Assembly: GCA_035771165.1 (NCBI GenBank)
Contig: JAWNZC010000320.1
Span: 496,001 to 560,000 of the forward strand
Direction: 5' to 3'
Origin: Paragorgia papillata
Lineage: Eukaryota; Cnidaria; Anthozoa; Scleralcyonacea; Coralliidae
Length of the DNA: 64,000 nt
How positions within the stretch are numbered: position 1 is the first letter of the stretch; every line of letters begins with the position of its first letter. The notes under the pieces are model-generated. The model was not told the DNA's origin and searched no databases. It was given only the letters and a program-made list of their open reading frames with translations. A program made the translations under genes and the position numbers. This document shows positions 20,301 through 35,300 of the stretch, in pieces.

Positions 20301-23300
20301 AAATCCGTGTCCGGCATACTTATCCGTGTCTGTGTCGTCCGTGTCTGTCTTTTTCAGTGTTCGTATACTTCTCGCGCCGTTTGTCTGTGCCTGTGTCTTT
20401 GTGTCTGTGTCAGGCACAGCTACAAACACATACACCGACGTGGATACAGACACGGGTAACAGACAACAAACAGACAGATACACACACAGACATTTTCTCC
20501 CTGTCTGTGCTTATGTCTGTGTCTATATGTTTGCTTATGTCTGTGTCAGTGTCTGTCTCTGTGTGTCTCTTTGTATTGCTGTTCCCTGACAATTAGCTTG
20601 CGAGCGCAGCTAACTTTCCAGCCGCTTTATATTCTGTGTCAGTTCGTTCGTTAGGAATCAACAGAAAGCCGCATTTTTGACGCGACATTTTTAACGCGAT
20701 GTTTCGAACACCACAGGGTACCTCTTTGTAGCACTGTGTCTGGTTTCTGTCTTTTTTTTCTGTTTTGTTTTGCTTTGCCTTGCCTTGCCTCGCTTGCCTC
20801 GCTTGCCCCGCTTGCCCCGCTTGCCCCGCTTGCCCCGCTTGCCCCGCTTGCCCCGCTTGCCCCGCTTGCCTCGCTTGCCTCGCTTGCATGCCTTGTCTCG
20901 TCTTTCCTTGTCTTCCCTTCCCTCGTCTTGTCTGTTTAATGCGATGTTTTCTAGCAAACTAAACACCTTTTTGTAGGTATGGTGCGGACTAACAAATGCA
21001 GGCCAAATGATCGCGGTAAAACAAGTTGAGCTTATCACCAGCAACATGGAAGAAGCTGAACAAGTAGGTTGAATTCTGAGTCTACATTGTCTTGTAGATG
21101 TCAGGTATATCACTACGACATTGCAGTATTTATATCATATGCTTGGGATCTTGCACAGAAATGGAATTTCTAGCATTTTCGAAGATGAGCTACATCAATA
21201 GCCTTGCCGTTGCTATTTTCTCTATTCAGAATTTCAGCAGCCCTTGAGAATTTTAGAAAGCCCGTAAACTTGAAAAAAATAAACGTTTGGTCTGGAAAGT
21301 CAGTCAAAGTTTTTATGTCAATTTTTTCTCAAAAATATAGATTTGTTTCCGAAGGTATACCAAATATACTATTTTTGTCTAATTTCTAAATGCAGCTAAG
21401 CTTCTTGAAAGACTCGAATTTGCCTCCCATTCACACAACTCTCGCAAACTCACTTGAGTGTTTGCATATCATGGTTATAGACTAATTGCATAAATACAAC
21501 AATGCATCATTATACATGCATAGCCTTAACTTCATTCTTATGAATTTTATTAAAAAAGACAAAAGTCCCGAACATTGAGTAAAACTGGAATATAATTTAA
21601 AAGAATGAAGTTGAGGCCATGCCTGTAAAATGATGCATTGCGGTATATTTACGCATGAACAACTATATAAACAAACATGAAATAAAACTATAAGAAATGG
21701 ACAGTGCATCTCAACCGTGTCTGTATAGTCTGACATTATACACACGGTAACTAACCAATTATTCTGCACAAGGCCGGTTTCAAGCGTCAAACTTTCACGT
21801 GTTGAATCTAATGCAAATTAGTACATTTCTGTGTTCAAAAGGTAAGTTCAACGTTTGAAACGGGCCTAAGACGCAACTTTTGTATAACTTCAAATAGGTC
21901 GAAGAGCGCTCATTCGTGTTTGATATATTACATAAAATGCAGAATTTTTATTAGAAAAGCACTGTATTATTAAAATTGTGACCTACGGAACTCGTGAAAA
22001 TAAGTTATTTAACCTTATCTTATTTTAGCAATATGAAAAACTTCAAGAAGAAGTTGCGCTTTTAAAATCTTTACGGCATGAGAATGTTGTCAGGTATGGC
22101 TCCGCTTAAAAGAATCGTTGATGTCCTCCCTATCATATAATAGATCAGAATACACGTCCATGGTTAAGGCTCGTCAATCTCTGACTATCAAATTGGGGGA
22201 CTGAATCTAAGTGCGATTTTCAGTAAACTAAATACGTAATGGCAAACCCCCTGAAAGGAATGAGTAGCTAGAAAAGCAGTATAGTTTTTCCTTTTATAAA
22301 ACGCTTTAAGCGCGAACTCTAACAATTGGATTTAAAAACTCGATTAATTAAGAGAATTATTAATAATAAGAGAATATATAATTTATTCATTAAAATCTAC
22401 ATTACAATCACTCTTCGAAATTTACCCCCAAAATGGAAATGATATCGAGAACAGCATTGGGTAGATGCTTCTTCATGACATCTACATACAGTATATACTA
22501 TATAATTGCGGGGGTATTATGATGAATAATGGTAGTCATGCAGTTGGTTTTATGAGGAAGGATTCACGTGGTGAGCCGGCAGAGCGTTAAATATTTCTGA
22601 GTTATTATTCATGTATACGTATTATAGAAAAAAACAAAAAACACTGCATAAATTTTATTGCCAAAACACCCCAAGATTCTGTGTGTCATGTGAAAAGCCA
22701 GGGCCCTTTTTTGCTGACCTCGCAGAGGCCTAATGCCCTAGGAACGAGGTTGATTTCCAAGGACGAATTAAATATATAATGATAGTAAGTTGTTTCTGTT
22801 TTTACTGGCTGATTTTAAAGTCTTGTTATATATGTCAGATATTACTCTAGCTTTTATATTCAGTTCACATTCACATATGTTATTATACATAATTATTAAC
22901 ACTTTTCCTGTCCCAATTTGTCTTTTGTATTCCATTCTGACTAACGCCAGACGGTTTTAATCACCTCGGGGAAAGCCCTCGGACTGTACCACCACCACTT
23001 ACTCCCGTTGCTGGACTAAAATTTATGGTACCCAAGAGGGGGATGAATTGAAGGTATACCATAAAAAAAATTTTGATTGGGGGCTAAGTTACTTTTTGTG
23101 GGAGTGACCACATCAGCAGATACTGCTGCAATACCCATCGTGTTAATGATTTTGTATTATATTGCATTGCATTGCATTGCATTGCATTGCATTGCATTGC
23201 AATGCAACGCAATGCGTTGCATTGCAATGCGTTGTGTTGTGTTGTGTTGTGTTTTGTGTTGTGTATTGTATTGTATTGTATTGTATTGTATTGTATTGTA

Positions 23301-26300
23301 TTGTATTGTATTGTATTGTATTGTATTGTATTGTATTGTATTGTATTGTATTGTATTGTATTGTATTGTATTGTATTGTATTGTATTGTATTGTATTGTA
23401 TTGTATTGTATTGTATTGTATTGTATTGTATTGTATTGTATTGTATTGTATTGTATTGTATTGTATTGTATTGCATTGTATTGTATTGTATTGCATTGTA
23501 TTTTGTATTGTATTGAATCACTCATCCATGTGACACTGGCGTGATATACGCTATAATAGTCATTTACTAGTCATTGACAACACAATGTACCACGTTTTTT
23601 TCTTTTTCTGCTAACTTTCTTTGCTTTTAGTTACCTTGGCACGTGTCTTGATGGTGGCGTTGTAAATATTTTTATGCAGTTTGTCCCTGGCGGATCAATT
23701 GCTTCCATATTAGCAAGGTATTCTGAAAACCGTCAAGCGATAATCATTTATTGTCGAAAGTGTTAAAAGGTTGATGTGCTGGCTAAATACTAAATAAAAC
23801 AGGTCTACAGTTCCCAATTACAGTTCCAAGGATTGCGGCTTAAAAAGTTACTGTTCATGGCCCAACGTTTCAACACTCTCATATAGGGGGTCATGGTAGT
23901 TGTGACGGCATGTATCATAGTTATACATGATGAAAATATCCAGACCGACTTAAATCATCTGATATTAGCCAGCCAAACGTATATAAGAGGTTTTCTAGAC
24001 ATGACTGATTGCCGTTTTTTATGTAATTTTGCTTTTAGATTTGGTCCGCTTGATGAATCCGTGTTTCAATATTACACTAAGCAGATTATCCTTGGAGTGG
24101 CCTATCTTCATCGAAACAATGTAGTTCACCGGTATAAATTACAAAATTGTTGTCATTGTGTACTTACATTTTAGGCTTGCTTATGGATAACTATGGCTGG
24201 TTATAGTGTTCGCTTTACCCATCTTGCGACGTTACACGAATATAAAAATTATATTTAAGATGGCGGCACTTATTTTAAAAGTGAACTCAACTTGTTTTAT
24301 ATGAATAATTACTTTAAATGCTTGCTGTTGTCTATTCCTTTTTACTGGTAGCTACAGTTATTTTTGTTGATTATACTAATTTTTTGAAACACCATAATCA
24401 CAATGAGATGATCAACACTGCTGAAAAAAACATAAAAACCACACGGAAACCGCGTAGCAGGCGTGAAAACCTCAATGTAAAACTTTAGCAGATAGACAAA
24501 GATAACACAAACATTTTCAAGTTGAGACATATTGTTTAATGGTATTAGGGGCTAGTAACCATACCGCGTAAGCAGAGAAAACTCCACCCAACCTCGGCTG
24601 GGATTCGAACTCGCGGTATTTGGTTTATACTGGTCTGACACTCAACCGACTTAGCTACATAGTCAAGATGGGCGCTGGTCGTGGAATGTTGGTACATATA
24701 TTTCATACTTCAAAACTGAAGTCTAGTTTCTTCACTATAAAGATACTTAACTCTTCCGTTTCTCTAAGACTAAGCTACATAAACATATATGGCCATGCTC
24801 AGAGCGTTGGGGACGAACAAACCGAAGGTCGTGGGTTCGAATCCCAGTCGTGTTCGGGTAGAGTTTTCTCTACTTACCTGGCATGCGTGGTTCATCACGC
24901 AGAGTAGCACTTAATATCATTATTTTTCATTCAAGTTCGCTGTCTTGCAATAGTTGTTCCAACGTATTGCTTAGGTAATAAGTCATTTGTTTATAAGTCA
25001 TAAGTTTATTTTTTGTGTATTTTCTATTTTTTTTCAGTGACATTAAAGGTGGTAATATTATGTTGATGCCGACAGGTGTTATCAAGCTGATTGACTTTGG
25101 GTGTGCAAAAAGACTGTATATGGTACGTTTTAACACCGTACATGTCAAAATCATTTAATTTAGCACAAATATACATAGTCTGCGAGTTATTTTGTTCTAT
25201 TTCTCAACAGTCGTGTAAGCTTTGAAATATATTTTACACAGGTAGCCTTCAATCAAATATAAATTTAGAGTTACGAAGTAAAATACTGTAATTAATTATA
25301 CCAGACAAACAAACAAGTAGCAAGAAATTACATTAATGTTTGCATTCTGAAAACTCGTTCTTGATTTCCGTGTTGTAATTGTTTGCATTTTTACGAGTCA
25401 AAAAGGGATGTCCGATTGTACATATTGACACATTATTGCTCCCAGAGACCTCTCGGTAAGCTTGAAATCAGAGACCCTGGTAAGAGACCAACCGCATGTA
25501 TCATAATAATGGAAACAATAACACAATGGTATTGAATTGTAAAAAAATAAGCTGAATGGTAAAAAAAAACATATCTATAATAATATACTAAGAAAAATCA
25601 TGTTGGTATTACGAAAATGATTTTTTTTTTAAATCTTTAAAAAATTGTAAGATCTTTCTGAATATTTCTTCGAAAAAATATTTAGATCTGGTAAAATTAT
25701 GTTAGATTAATTTGGGAGGACTATTTGTTTACTACGTTTTTCATACAATGCGTTTGTTGTGGATTTTCTATCACTTTTGGCTTTATAAACCTAAAGATCT
25801 GGCAACATTTCACATTGTCATGTACACTATCCGATGACAATAGGAGTTCTGATATGAAAAACTCGGAAATTGATTTCATACGAGATCGTAGGGGGAAAGA
25901 CAAACAGCCGAATAAAACTGGCTATTAAATGCCCCTAACGATTATATTCCCAGCAACTCACGATGAAGCCGAATGCTGACGAATGGACTTCTTAGTATGA
26001 AAAAATTCCATACATCGAAGAGCGACAGCATCGATTAGATCGACGCGTGAAGCTCAGTCTGTGGATAACATGTCTTGTTACAAATGTTACAAATGGCACT
26101 AAACCATATCTCCTACTTAACACCGTTGGTGGTTAAGTGAAGTGAAATTTTACGACACATTATCGACGTTGATTCGACGTCGAAACAACGTCTGTTTCTG
26201 ACGTCGGTAACACGTTCACGAGGCGACGTGGAAACAACGTCGATATTTGGTGGTTATGTGACGTGAAGTTTGGCGACACAATATCGACGTCCCTTCAACG

Positions 26301-29300
26301 TCGAAACAACATCTGTTTCTGTCGTCTATAACACGTTGACAAGGCGACGTTACAACAACGTCGGTATTTGGTGGTTAAGTGACGTGAAATTTGACAATAA
26401 AACGTCGCCAAAGCGATGTCGTAACAACGTCGATTTTTGGTAGATCGACGTCGTAACCCGATTTCGACCACAACTCGACGTCGTTTCGACGTCGTGTCCA
26501 TGCCCGCTGGAATTGTGTGTTAGCTGGAATGGAAAGCAATCGTTGTTGATAAGAGGTTTATTATATGGCTATTTTAAACAACCTAACTTATACATATGCC
26601 TATAGCGTTACCGCCGTGAAATATACTTGTCATTCTTATTGTTGTCCTTCGGTTATTTGCTTTCAGAATCGTGAAGCTTATTTTCAGATTGCTCATCTTC
26701 TGACCTATGCCTGATCTAGTGTTTAGATTGACATTAATGGGATTTTCAAAGTTTTCTTTGTATTTTTTTGTTGTTCTTTTGTGAAAAAAGTGGGTGACGA
26801 GCCTCTAAATTGGACTGGTGCATTATCGTAAAAAATAGACCAACATATATATGTTTCTCAGTCAATCAGTACGCAATTTCACCCACTGGAAGTAAATTGT
26901 GCCATATAATACAATGTGCTAATCCACCATCATTCGATATATTACATAACTCTGGCAAATAGTTCATATGAACTATTTAATAGTTATACCATGAGCTCAT
27001 TAGTTCGTATACGACGAGAGCGAAGTATTTTATTATATAGTTTTTATTATATAACCTGTTTTATTATATAGCCAAGCACTGTACAAGAGACAAAATTACA
27101 GCGACATGTTTGAAACAACAAACTTCCGGCATAGGCAACTAATACTTAGCTTCCGCCATGCGCAGTGATGCATTCACATAGAGTTTCTCGCTGAGCTGTT
27201 CGGTAAACAGCTTCGAAATATTGTATAAATGTTGCTCGAGAGGCAAAAAATATGTTAAGCAGATCAACAAAAAAGATTAAAAGGTACCTTTATGAAGTCA
27301 AAAGGTGGGTCTGTTGTTTATATTAGCGTTGCAGTCGTAAAAAAGGTTTTGATTTCTTGCAAAAATGAAACTGAAACACCTTCGGCAGTGAAACTAAATT
27401 AAGCTTACTTAGTTGGTTGTTTTTGAAAAAGAACATGCTTTTTACTACTCCAAATGCTTATCTAAATAAAAAAAGTCTCTTTACTGGTGATCTCCTACGA
27501 AATGTGTGTTGTAAGCTTGATTTTAACCGTGAGTTTCTTTGTTTGGCAACAAATTAATATCAACCCGCTAATTTAGTCGTGTTTTTGAAGTAAAAAGACG
27601 TAAACTTTAGGTGAATTTTACCATTTGACATGCTAAATTGTGTATTTGTTAATGTATTTTTACACAATGTTGTTTTTTTACACATTTGTTTGAGGGTATT
27701 GATGTTTCTTCTGTATTAAAATCCGTCAATTTCAACTCTTTTCGGCAGTTTAAAAAAATATGCCGCCATCTTGTTTTTCCTCTACTAGCGGGATATGAGC
27801 TGATAGCCTGGTAGTAGGGAAACAATCAGATTACGCAAAAGCTCATATCCGATAGCATGCTATATAATAATGAATGATATATTAATACTTCAAAAGAAAG
27901 CAGGAAGACATAGTATACTTGAATTGAATGATATATTATTAAATATTTTAAAGAAAGCACCAAGAGTAATACTTGGAGTATCCTGTGATTCACTAGTCTC
28001 CTTCGCAGCCGTCAGTTCGGGTTCGTTCTCACTCCCCTCAACTACCGGCTACTTACCCGAGCAGTAAATTCCTTTCCAATTGTTGACCAATCAGAGCCAG
28101 ACTTCCAATATCTGGAAACCTGACCTCCGACCTTGAGCTGCCGTTTCAATGTTTGAAGTTTGAACCAATATTTCGAAAACTATTGCTTATAATTTAGTAA
28201 AAATTTTGCGCAATGAATCGCAATATGAATCGCAATATGAATACATGTACATGAAATAAAGTTAAAAGCGCCACTGCGTGGAATATGAAGCTGAATAATA
28301 TTGAGGTTGCTAGCCAGACATGACCAGACATCCCCGTAAAATTTATTATCCACTAGATACAAATTTCGCCCACACTTCTAGCTTTTTTAAAACTTTTCGC
28401 GCAGATTTATTTACACGACCAGCAAGAACATATTCATAATACCATTCTTCGTAAATTTTGTAAAGCTCTGAGCTATAGTAAGCGAAATATTAGCTTTCAA
28501 GTAAACTAATTCGGGCAGTCGCTTCAGACACTATGAATACCTTTGACCTTTTGTTTACAATCTTAAATTTCTCTCAACGCTCTTACGCTTTACACTGACT
28601 TTCACGCTTATTTGTTTGCATAGGCAGCAAGAACATTATCAAAACAATATTCTTCGTAAATTCCGTGAAGTTCTAGGCTAAACTTTTCAAAATATTAGCT
28701 TTCGACCAAACAAATTACGGATAACACGCCCAGCACGGCTTTAATTATTTAGCACGACAATGGTGTAATTTCATTGGCCATGTACACAAAGGGAATGGAA
28801 TGTAGCTCTCGGGTGAGCAGACGTTAGTTTGGGGAGGTAAACGAGCCATAAGAACGTCTGCGAAGGAGGCTAGTGATTCACCACCAGCAATTTTTTCCGG
28901 CATTTAAGATGGTCACCAGTTTACAACACAGTTAAGATAAAAAATACCTTTTTGTTTTTGGTGCCCTAAAGAGTGACACCTGTGGAAATAATATGTCATA
29001 TATTTCAAATGAGAAATAAAGGAACAGATGTTTTAAGGTATAACATCTATCAGATATCTTAATATCTAAATGCAAATTACTCATTCTTGAAATATATCGT
29101 CCAGGTATGTTGTTAGAAATTGTGTTAAGCTTTCATTTTCATGAAACTTTTTAAAATGTTCAAAATGTTCGTAACATATAAATAATTTAACATTTACGTC
29201 TGACAAGTACTAGTATATTAGAAATACATAAATGCAGTAACCCCTCGCCCGCTTTTACATGAATTTTTGTAAATACCTCCTGATTAGAAAACATTAATCC

Positions 29301-32300
29301 TTGCGCTATTTTTTATTGGGGGCTTGGGGGCCTTAAATAGGCTACTGAGGCAGACGTAAAAAGTTTGTCAAATATTAAGGTTATATTTTACAGTTCTTTT
29401 ATTCTATGTTTACAAAAAAAACATCGCTACTGCATCTGAAAACATTTTTCAAAAAAATTGAATTGGTTGAAAACTACTCAAACAATTACCTGGCTGGCTG
29501 CCACTTACGGTTATATTCGTTTATGGCATTTCAACTTCCTTTAAGCTTTTAACAAAAACAATTTGCTGAAACTGTTTTCACCTACATGTAGGTTCAACAG
29601 CATTTGTACGTATTACAGAAGAAAATTGCTCTTTTTCCGTGTTTTATGCCGAATTATGGTCAGGCTACGTTAAATCACAAGGGGTCATTACAATAAGGAA
29701 ACTATTTAAAAGAAGATATTAAAATGGTAGCCACAGATAAAAAATACAACAGGCAAGCAAACTGACATGCTATGGATACGTTTAAAATAATTTAAAGACA
29801 CACAAAAAAAGAAAACAAAATTAACAGTGATAGGAGGTAAACAGGGAACAGTTGTGCTACTAAATGTTCGTGATTTCTGAGAGCGACTGCTCTATATTTT
29901 TACCGTAAACTTAAACTTTTCGCCGGCCTTTATTTCTCCGTCGGTTTTCAAGTTTTACTATTGCTTTTTCCTCCTTTAAAGTTTCGATTTGACGGATTTC
30001 CTTCTACTCAAGACGTTGTTTTGCTTTATATACGTAGACGTTGATTTGTTTCTGTTCTTTTAAAAGTGATATACGTTGCCCCCAAAACTCCATTCTCGAT
30101 TTTTTTTTTGTCAAGAATAAATAGTGTTCAGGTTTAATAGTGTAAATCTTTGGAATGACCTTTACAGGACCTTTACGAAATACAGAGCAAATTTCATTAA
30201 GTATTACGCATAATGATTGGCTAATAAATACTGAAACTCTTAAAGAGTCGATCAAATGCTTATGTAGACTTTGGAGGGTTAGTACCTTTTGCCACAAAAT
30301 CCATAATAGCGACCAAAATTTTGAGTTGTATAATAAATTGCGATTTCGACTATACGATTCAGTCACCGTTCATTTTGAAATCATTTCAAGCGACTTAGAT
30401 AAATAAAATGTGCAATTTAATTATGATTACTTTGTTGTTATTCCACGTGTATCACGTGAACACTAATATTTGTTCGAAATATTCTAGTGCGGCTAATCTG
30501 CAGTTGAACTACCTGACGAAGAAGGGGTGCCCCAAAATGTTTTTGTAAATGACGTATTAATATTCGTTTCTGGTTATATATCTTTCTGACAAGTATCGAG
30601 TAGACCGTATTTTCTCCTTTTCTTAGAATATGAGTCACAGCCAGGGGGATCTTCTGCGTTCCATGAAAGGTACACCATATTGGATGGCGCCCGAAGTCAT
30701 CACGGAAACTGGATACGGGAGAAAATCCGATATTTGGTAAGATATTTTTGGCTTGAATCACTGCGATAATCAAGTCACCATGCATGTAGTGGCAAAAAAA
30801 TGAACACCACCAAGGACATTGTCACTATTTTCAACATCAGATTCCATCTGAGGAAGAATTGAAGGTTAACCATTTCTCGTTGGTGGGGTTTCCCCTTACA
30901 AGTAAAATTGTCTGGTGTAAAAAGCGTAAGACACTGATTCTAGCAATGGCAGTAGTGATACCCCCCACTATGGAGACCAAAGGGATGCCGCCTCATTAAA
31001 TATTCGACTTATTATTTATTCATTCTCAGGCTCCTTTGGGACCTCCTAACCCAAACCTCATTATTTATGCATACGTCATTATTTCTCAGGCTCCTTTGGG
31101 ACCATCTAAACCCTAATTTTTATCCAACCCCCAAAACCCTAGCTGTTACTCAACCCCCCGTGTAGTACGTCATAACCGATAGCTCTCCAACTAATTTCCG
31201 AAGTTACGTCATTATCAAAAGGCATCCCACTTTCTTCCTTATAAGTATTAGTAATTACCTTTTCATTTATACACTTTACCCCACTGTCAGTCAACACTTG
31301 TGGGACACATAGGTACAAAGAGCATGCGTACAGTAAGCTTTAACGAAATAGACGTTCTTTACAAGGAACGAGAGAGAAATTGATAGAGACATTTTATATT
31401 TTTTATCTGAAACCTCATCTGTGTGAGTATAGAGAGTTTGGAGCAATCTAAATGTCTAAGAGATAACTTGTGGTAGTTCTACTTAATAACTTATCATGAA
31501 TATTATATTAGGTTAGAACCTAAATATTCAAACAGAGTAAGTCATCCTAGAATCATTGCTAACTAAACCCTCGTTTATAAAGCAAGTCAAGATATCGTAA
31601 GAAGAATTTAAGATATATTTTAGATGAGGAATCACTTCGAGAAGTCGAGAAAAGAACGATTTTAAGTGTCGAAATATGAACTAAAGGCAAAGCGATTTAT
31701 TACTTTGAAAGCGTTGCTACGCTTTCTGTTACTAAGTGTGATATTTGTATATTTATCCTCAGTGCACGTGCAGGAGACAAAAGATAAACTCACTAGGGGG
31801 TCATTAAGAGGATTAAGCGCTTGGGCAAGTCTAGGCGAGAAGGTCATTAGCAGTGTTACCATAGCAAAACAGCGTCGCCTCCTTCATTCGCCTCAGGCTC
31901 CTTTAGGACCTCTAGTTGTTACTCAACCCACCGTGTAATACGTCATAACCGATAGCTCTCCGACTAATTCCCGAAGATCTTCATTATCAAAAGATGCTCG
32001 ACTTATTATAAGTAATAGGAACCAAATTTCATTTATGCACTTTACCTTACTGATCGACAGTCAGCAGTTGTGGGGTATTATTCAAATAGAATAAGTCATC
32101 CTAGAATCATTTCGTGCCAACCCTTGTTTATAAGTGAAGAATTCGTGAGAAGATAGAATGAGGAATCACTTTAAGCCGTATATAAGAAGAACTTAAGATA
32201 GTGTGAGGAATCAATTCGAAAAGCCGTGAGCTAAAGGGTTTGAAACGTATTAACACTGGCACATAGCAACGTAAAGCTTGTATGTGAATATTATATTAGA

Positions 32301-35300
32301 TATTTGGTTCGCTTTTGTGGTGTTTATACGTTTAAGAACTGTGCAAATTTAATTAAGGTTCGGCTTGGATGATAACTCTTAGCGAGTTGTTAATCTAAAT
32401 ATATTTTATTGTCGGAGTCTACTTTGGAATATTACAGAGCTTGGCTAAATAATTCGATGCTATGGTTTGGTAGTTTATTAAAAAATCAGACTCGTACGTG
32501 TAGAACACAAAGGAGAAAAATTAGAATCTCATTAAATGTTACTAATGAGCAAAACACCACGGATTTGCATATATGGTAGAATATTTAATTGTTTTGGTTG
32601 GTTAAAGGACGATAATAAGGGACATGAGGAGGTATTAATGCGTGGGCATGTTCGGGCGAGAAGGTCATTAGCAGTGTTACCCGGCTCTGAGCTGCTCCGA
32701 GCCCTCTGCTCTTGGCTCCGAACGATTCCGAGCCCTCGGCTCTTGGCTCCGAGCGACTCCGAGCCTTCGGCTCTTGGCTCCAAGCCACTCCGCGCCCTCG
32801 GCTCTTGTCTCCGAGCAGCTCCGAGTCCTATAGGAGGAGAAGAAAGAGGAGGAGGAGGAGGAGGAGGAGGAGGAGGAGAAAGAGGAGAAAGAGGAGGAGG
32901 AGGAGGAGGAGGAGAAACAGGAGGAGGAGGAGGAGAAAGAGGAGGAGGAGGAGAAAGAGGAGGAGGAGGAGAAAGAGGAGGAGGAGGAGAAAGAGGAGGA
33001 GGAGAAGGAGGAGGAGGAAGAGGTGGGGGTGGAGGAGGAGGAGGAGAAAGAGGAGGAGGACGAGGAGGAGGAGAAAGAGGAGGAGGGTGTTTGGGAGTTA
33101 ATCAACCCTGGGATACCCCAATCACCCCGAGGTAACCCCAAACGCCCCAGTTCTCCTCCTCCTCTTTCTCCTCCTCCTCTTTCTCCTCCTCCTCTTTCTC
33201 CTCCTCCTCCTCCTCTTCCTCCTCCTCCTCTTTCTCCTCCTCCTCCTCCTGTTTCTTCTCCTCCTCCTCCTCCTCTTTCTCCTCCTCCTCCTCCTCCTCT
33301 TTCTCCTCCTCCTCCTCTTTCTCCTCCTCTTCCTTCTCCTTCTCCTCCTCCTCTTTCTCCTCCTCCTCCTCTTTCTCCTCCTCATCCTCTTTCTCCTCTT
33401 TCTCCTCCTCCTTCTCCTCCTCCTCATCCTCTTTCTGCTGCTCCTCCTCCTCCTCCTCTTTCTCCTCTTTCTCCTCCTCCTCCTCTTTCTCCTCCTCCTC
33501 CTCTTTCTCCTCCTCCTCCTCTTTCTCCTCCTCATCCTCTTTCTCCTCCTCCTCCTCTTTCTCCTCCTTCTCCTCCTCTTTCTCCTCTTTCTCCTCCTCC
33601 TCCTCTTTCTCCTCTTTCTCCTCCTCCTACTCCTTCTCCTCCTCCTTTTTCTCCTTTTCCTCCTCGTCTTTCTCCTCCTCCTATAGGACTCGGGGCTGCT
33701 CGGACCCAAGAGCCGAGGGCTCGGAGTCGCTCGGAGCCAAGAGCCGAGGACTCGGAGTCGCTCGGAGCCAAGAGCCGAGGGCGTGGAGCCGCTCAGAGCC
33801 GGCAATGCGGTTTCGCTATGGTAACACTGCTAATGACCTTCTCACCCGAACATGCCCACGCATTAATACCTCCTCATGCCCCTTATTATCCTCCTTTAAC
33901 CCACCAAAACAATTAAATATTCTACCATATATGCAAATCCGTGGTGTTTTGCTCATTAGTAACATTTAATGAGATTCTAATGGATTTTCTCCTTTGTGTT
34001 CTACATGCACGAGTCTGATATTTTTATAAACTACCAAACCATAGCATCGAATTATTTAACCAAGCTCTGTAATATTCCGAAGTAGACTCCGAAAATAAAA
34101 TATATTTAGATTAACAACTCGCTAAGAGTTATCATCCAAAGCGAACCTTGATGAACTTTGCACAGTTCTTAAACGTATAAACACCACAAAAGCGAACCAA
34201 ATATCTAATATAATATTCACATACAAGCTTTACGTTGCTATGTGCCAGTGTTAATACGTTTCAAACCCCTTAGCTGACGGCTTTTCGAATTGATTCCTCA
34301 CACTATCTTAAGTTCTTCTTATATACGGCTTAAAGTGATTCCTCATTCTATCTTCTCACGAATTCTTCACTTATAAACAAGGGTTAGCACGCAATGATTC
34401 TAGGATGACTATGCTGTTTGAATAATGCCCCACAACTGCTGACCGTCGATCAGTAAGGTAAAGTGCATGAATGAAATTTGGTTCCTATTACTTATAATAA
34501 GTCGAGCATCTTTTGATAATGACGATCTTCGGGAATTTGTCGGAGAGCTATCGGTTATGACGTATTACACGGGGGGTTGAGTAACAGCTAAAGGGTCCTA
34601 AAGGAGCCTGAGACGAATGAAGGACGCCACGCGGTTTCGCTATGGTAACACTGCTAATGACGTTCTCGCCTAGACTTTCCCAAGCGCTTAATCCTCTTAA
34701 TGACCCCTAATGAGTTTCTCTTTTGTCTCCTGCACGTGCACTGAGGATAAATATACAAATATCACACTTAGTAACAACAGAAAGCGTGCCTTTAGTTCAT
34801 ATTTCGACACTTAAAATCGTTCTTTTCTCGACTTCTCGAAGTGATTCCTCATCTAAAATATATCTTAAATTCTTCTTACGATATCTTGACTTGCTTTATA
34901 AATGAGGGTTTAGTTAGCAATGATTCTAGGATGACTTACTCTGTTTGAACAATTAGGTTCTAACCTTAATATAATATTCATGATATGTTATTAAGTAGAA
35001 CTACCTCAAGTTATCTCTGGCCAATTCAGACATTTAGATTGCTCCAAACTCTCTATACTCACACAGATGAGGTTTCAGATAAAAAATATAAAATGTCTCT
35101 ATCAATTTCTCTCTCGTTCCTTGTAAAGAACGTCTATTTCGTTAAAGCTTACTGTACACATGCTCTTTGTACCTATGTGTCCCACAAGTGGTGACTGACA
35201 GTGGGGTAAGGTGTAATGAATAGGTAATTACTAATACTTATAAGGAAGAAAGTGAGATGCCTTTTGATAATGACGTAACTTCGGAAATTAGTCGGAGAGC

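Noticed and set aside
20593..21113. Gly-Gln-Ala collagen-like protein on the - strand
   Set aside because: Each 9-bp minisatellite unit is three codons; no other coding signal.
23077..23544. YCIVL and NTIQY repeat proteins
   Set aside because: Frames over the TTGTA satellite; all six frames are open.
24833..24850. Functional tRNA gene
   Set aside because: Only B-box and weak A-box sequence are present; no cloverleaf could be drawn and the SINE body follows directly.
26128..26450. CRISPR-like array
   Set aside because: Period 121 bp with similarity across the whole unit, not short identical repeats separated by unique spacers; the context is animal DNA.
32677..33916. Long ORFs of poly-Arg, Gly/Glu or Ser-Pro-Pro-Leu repeats
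   Set aside because: They are translations of the GGA/TCC palindrome core, open in several frames at once, with no start context.
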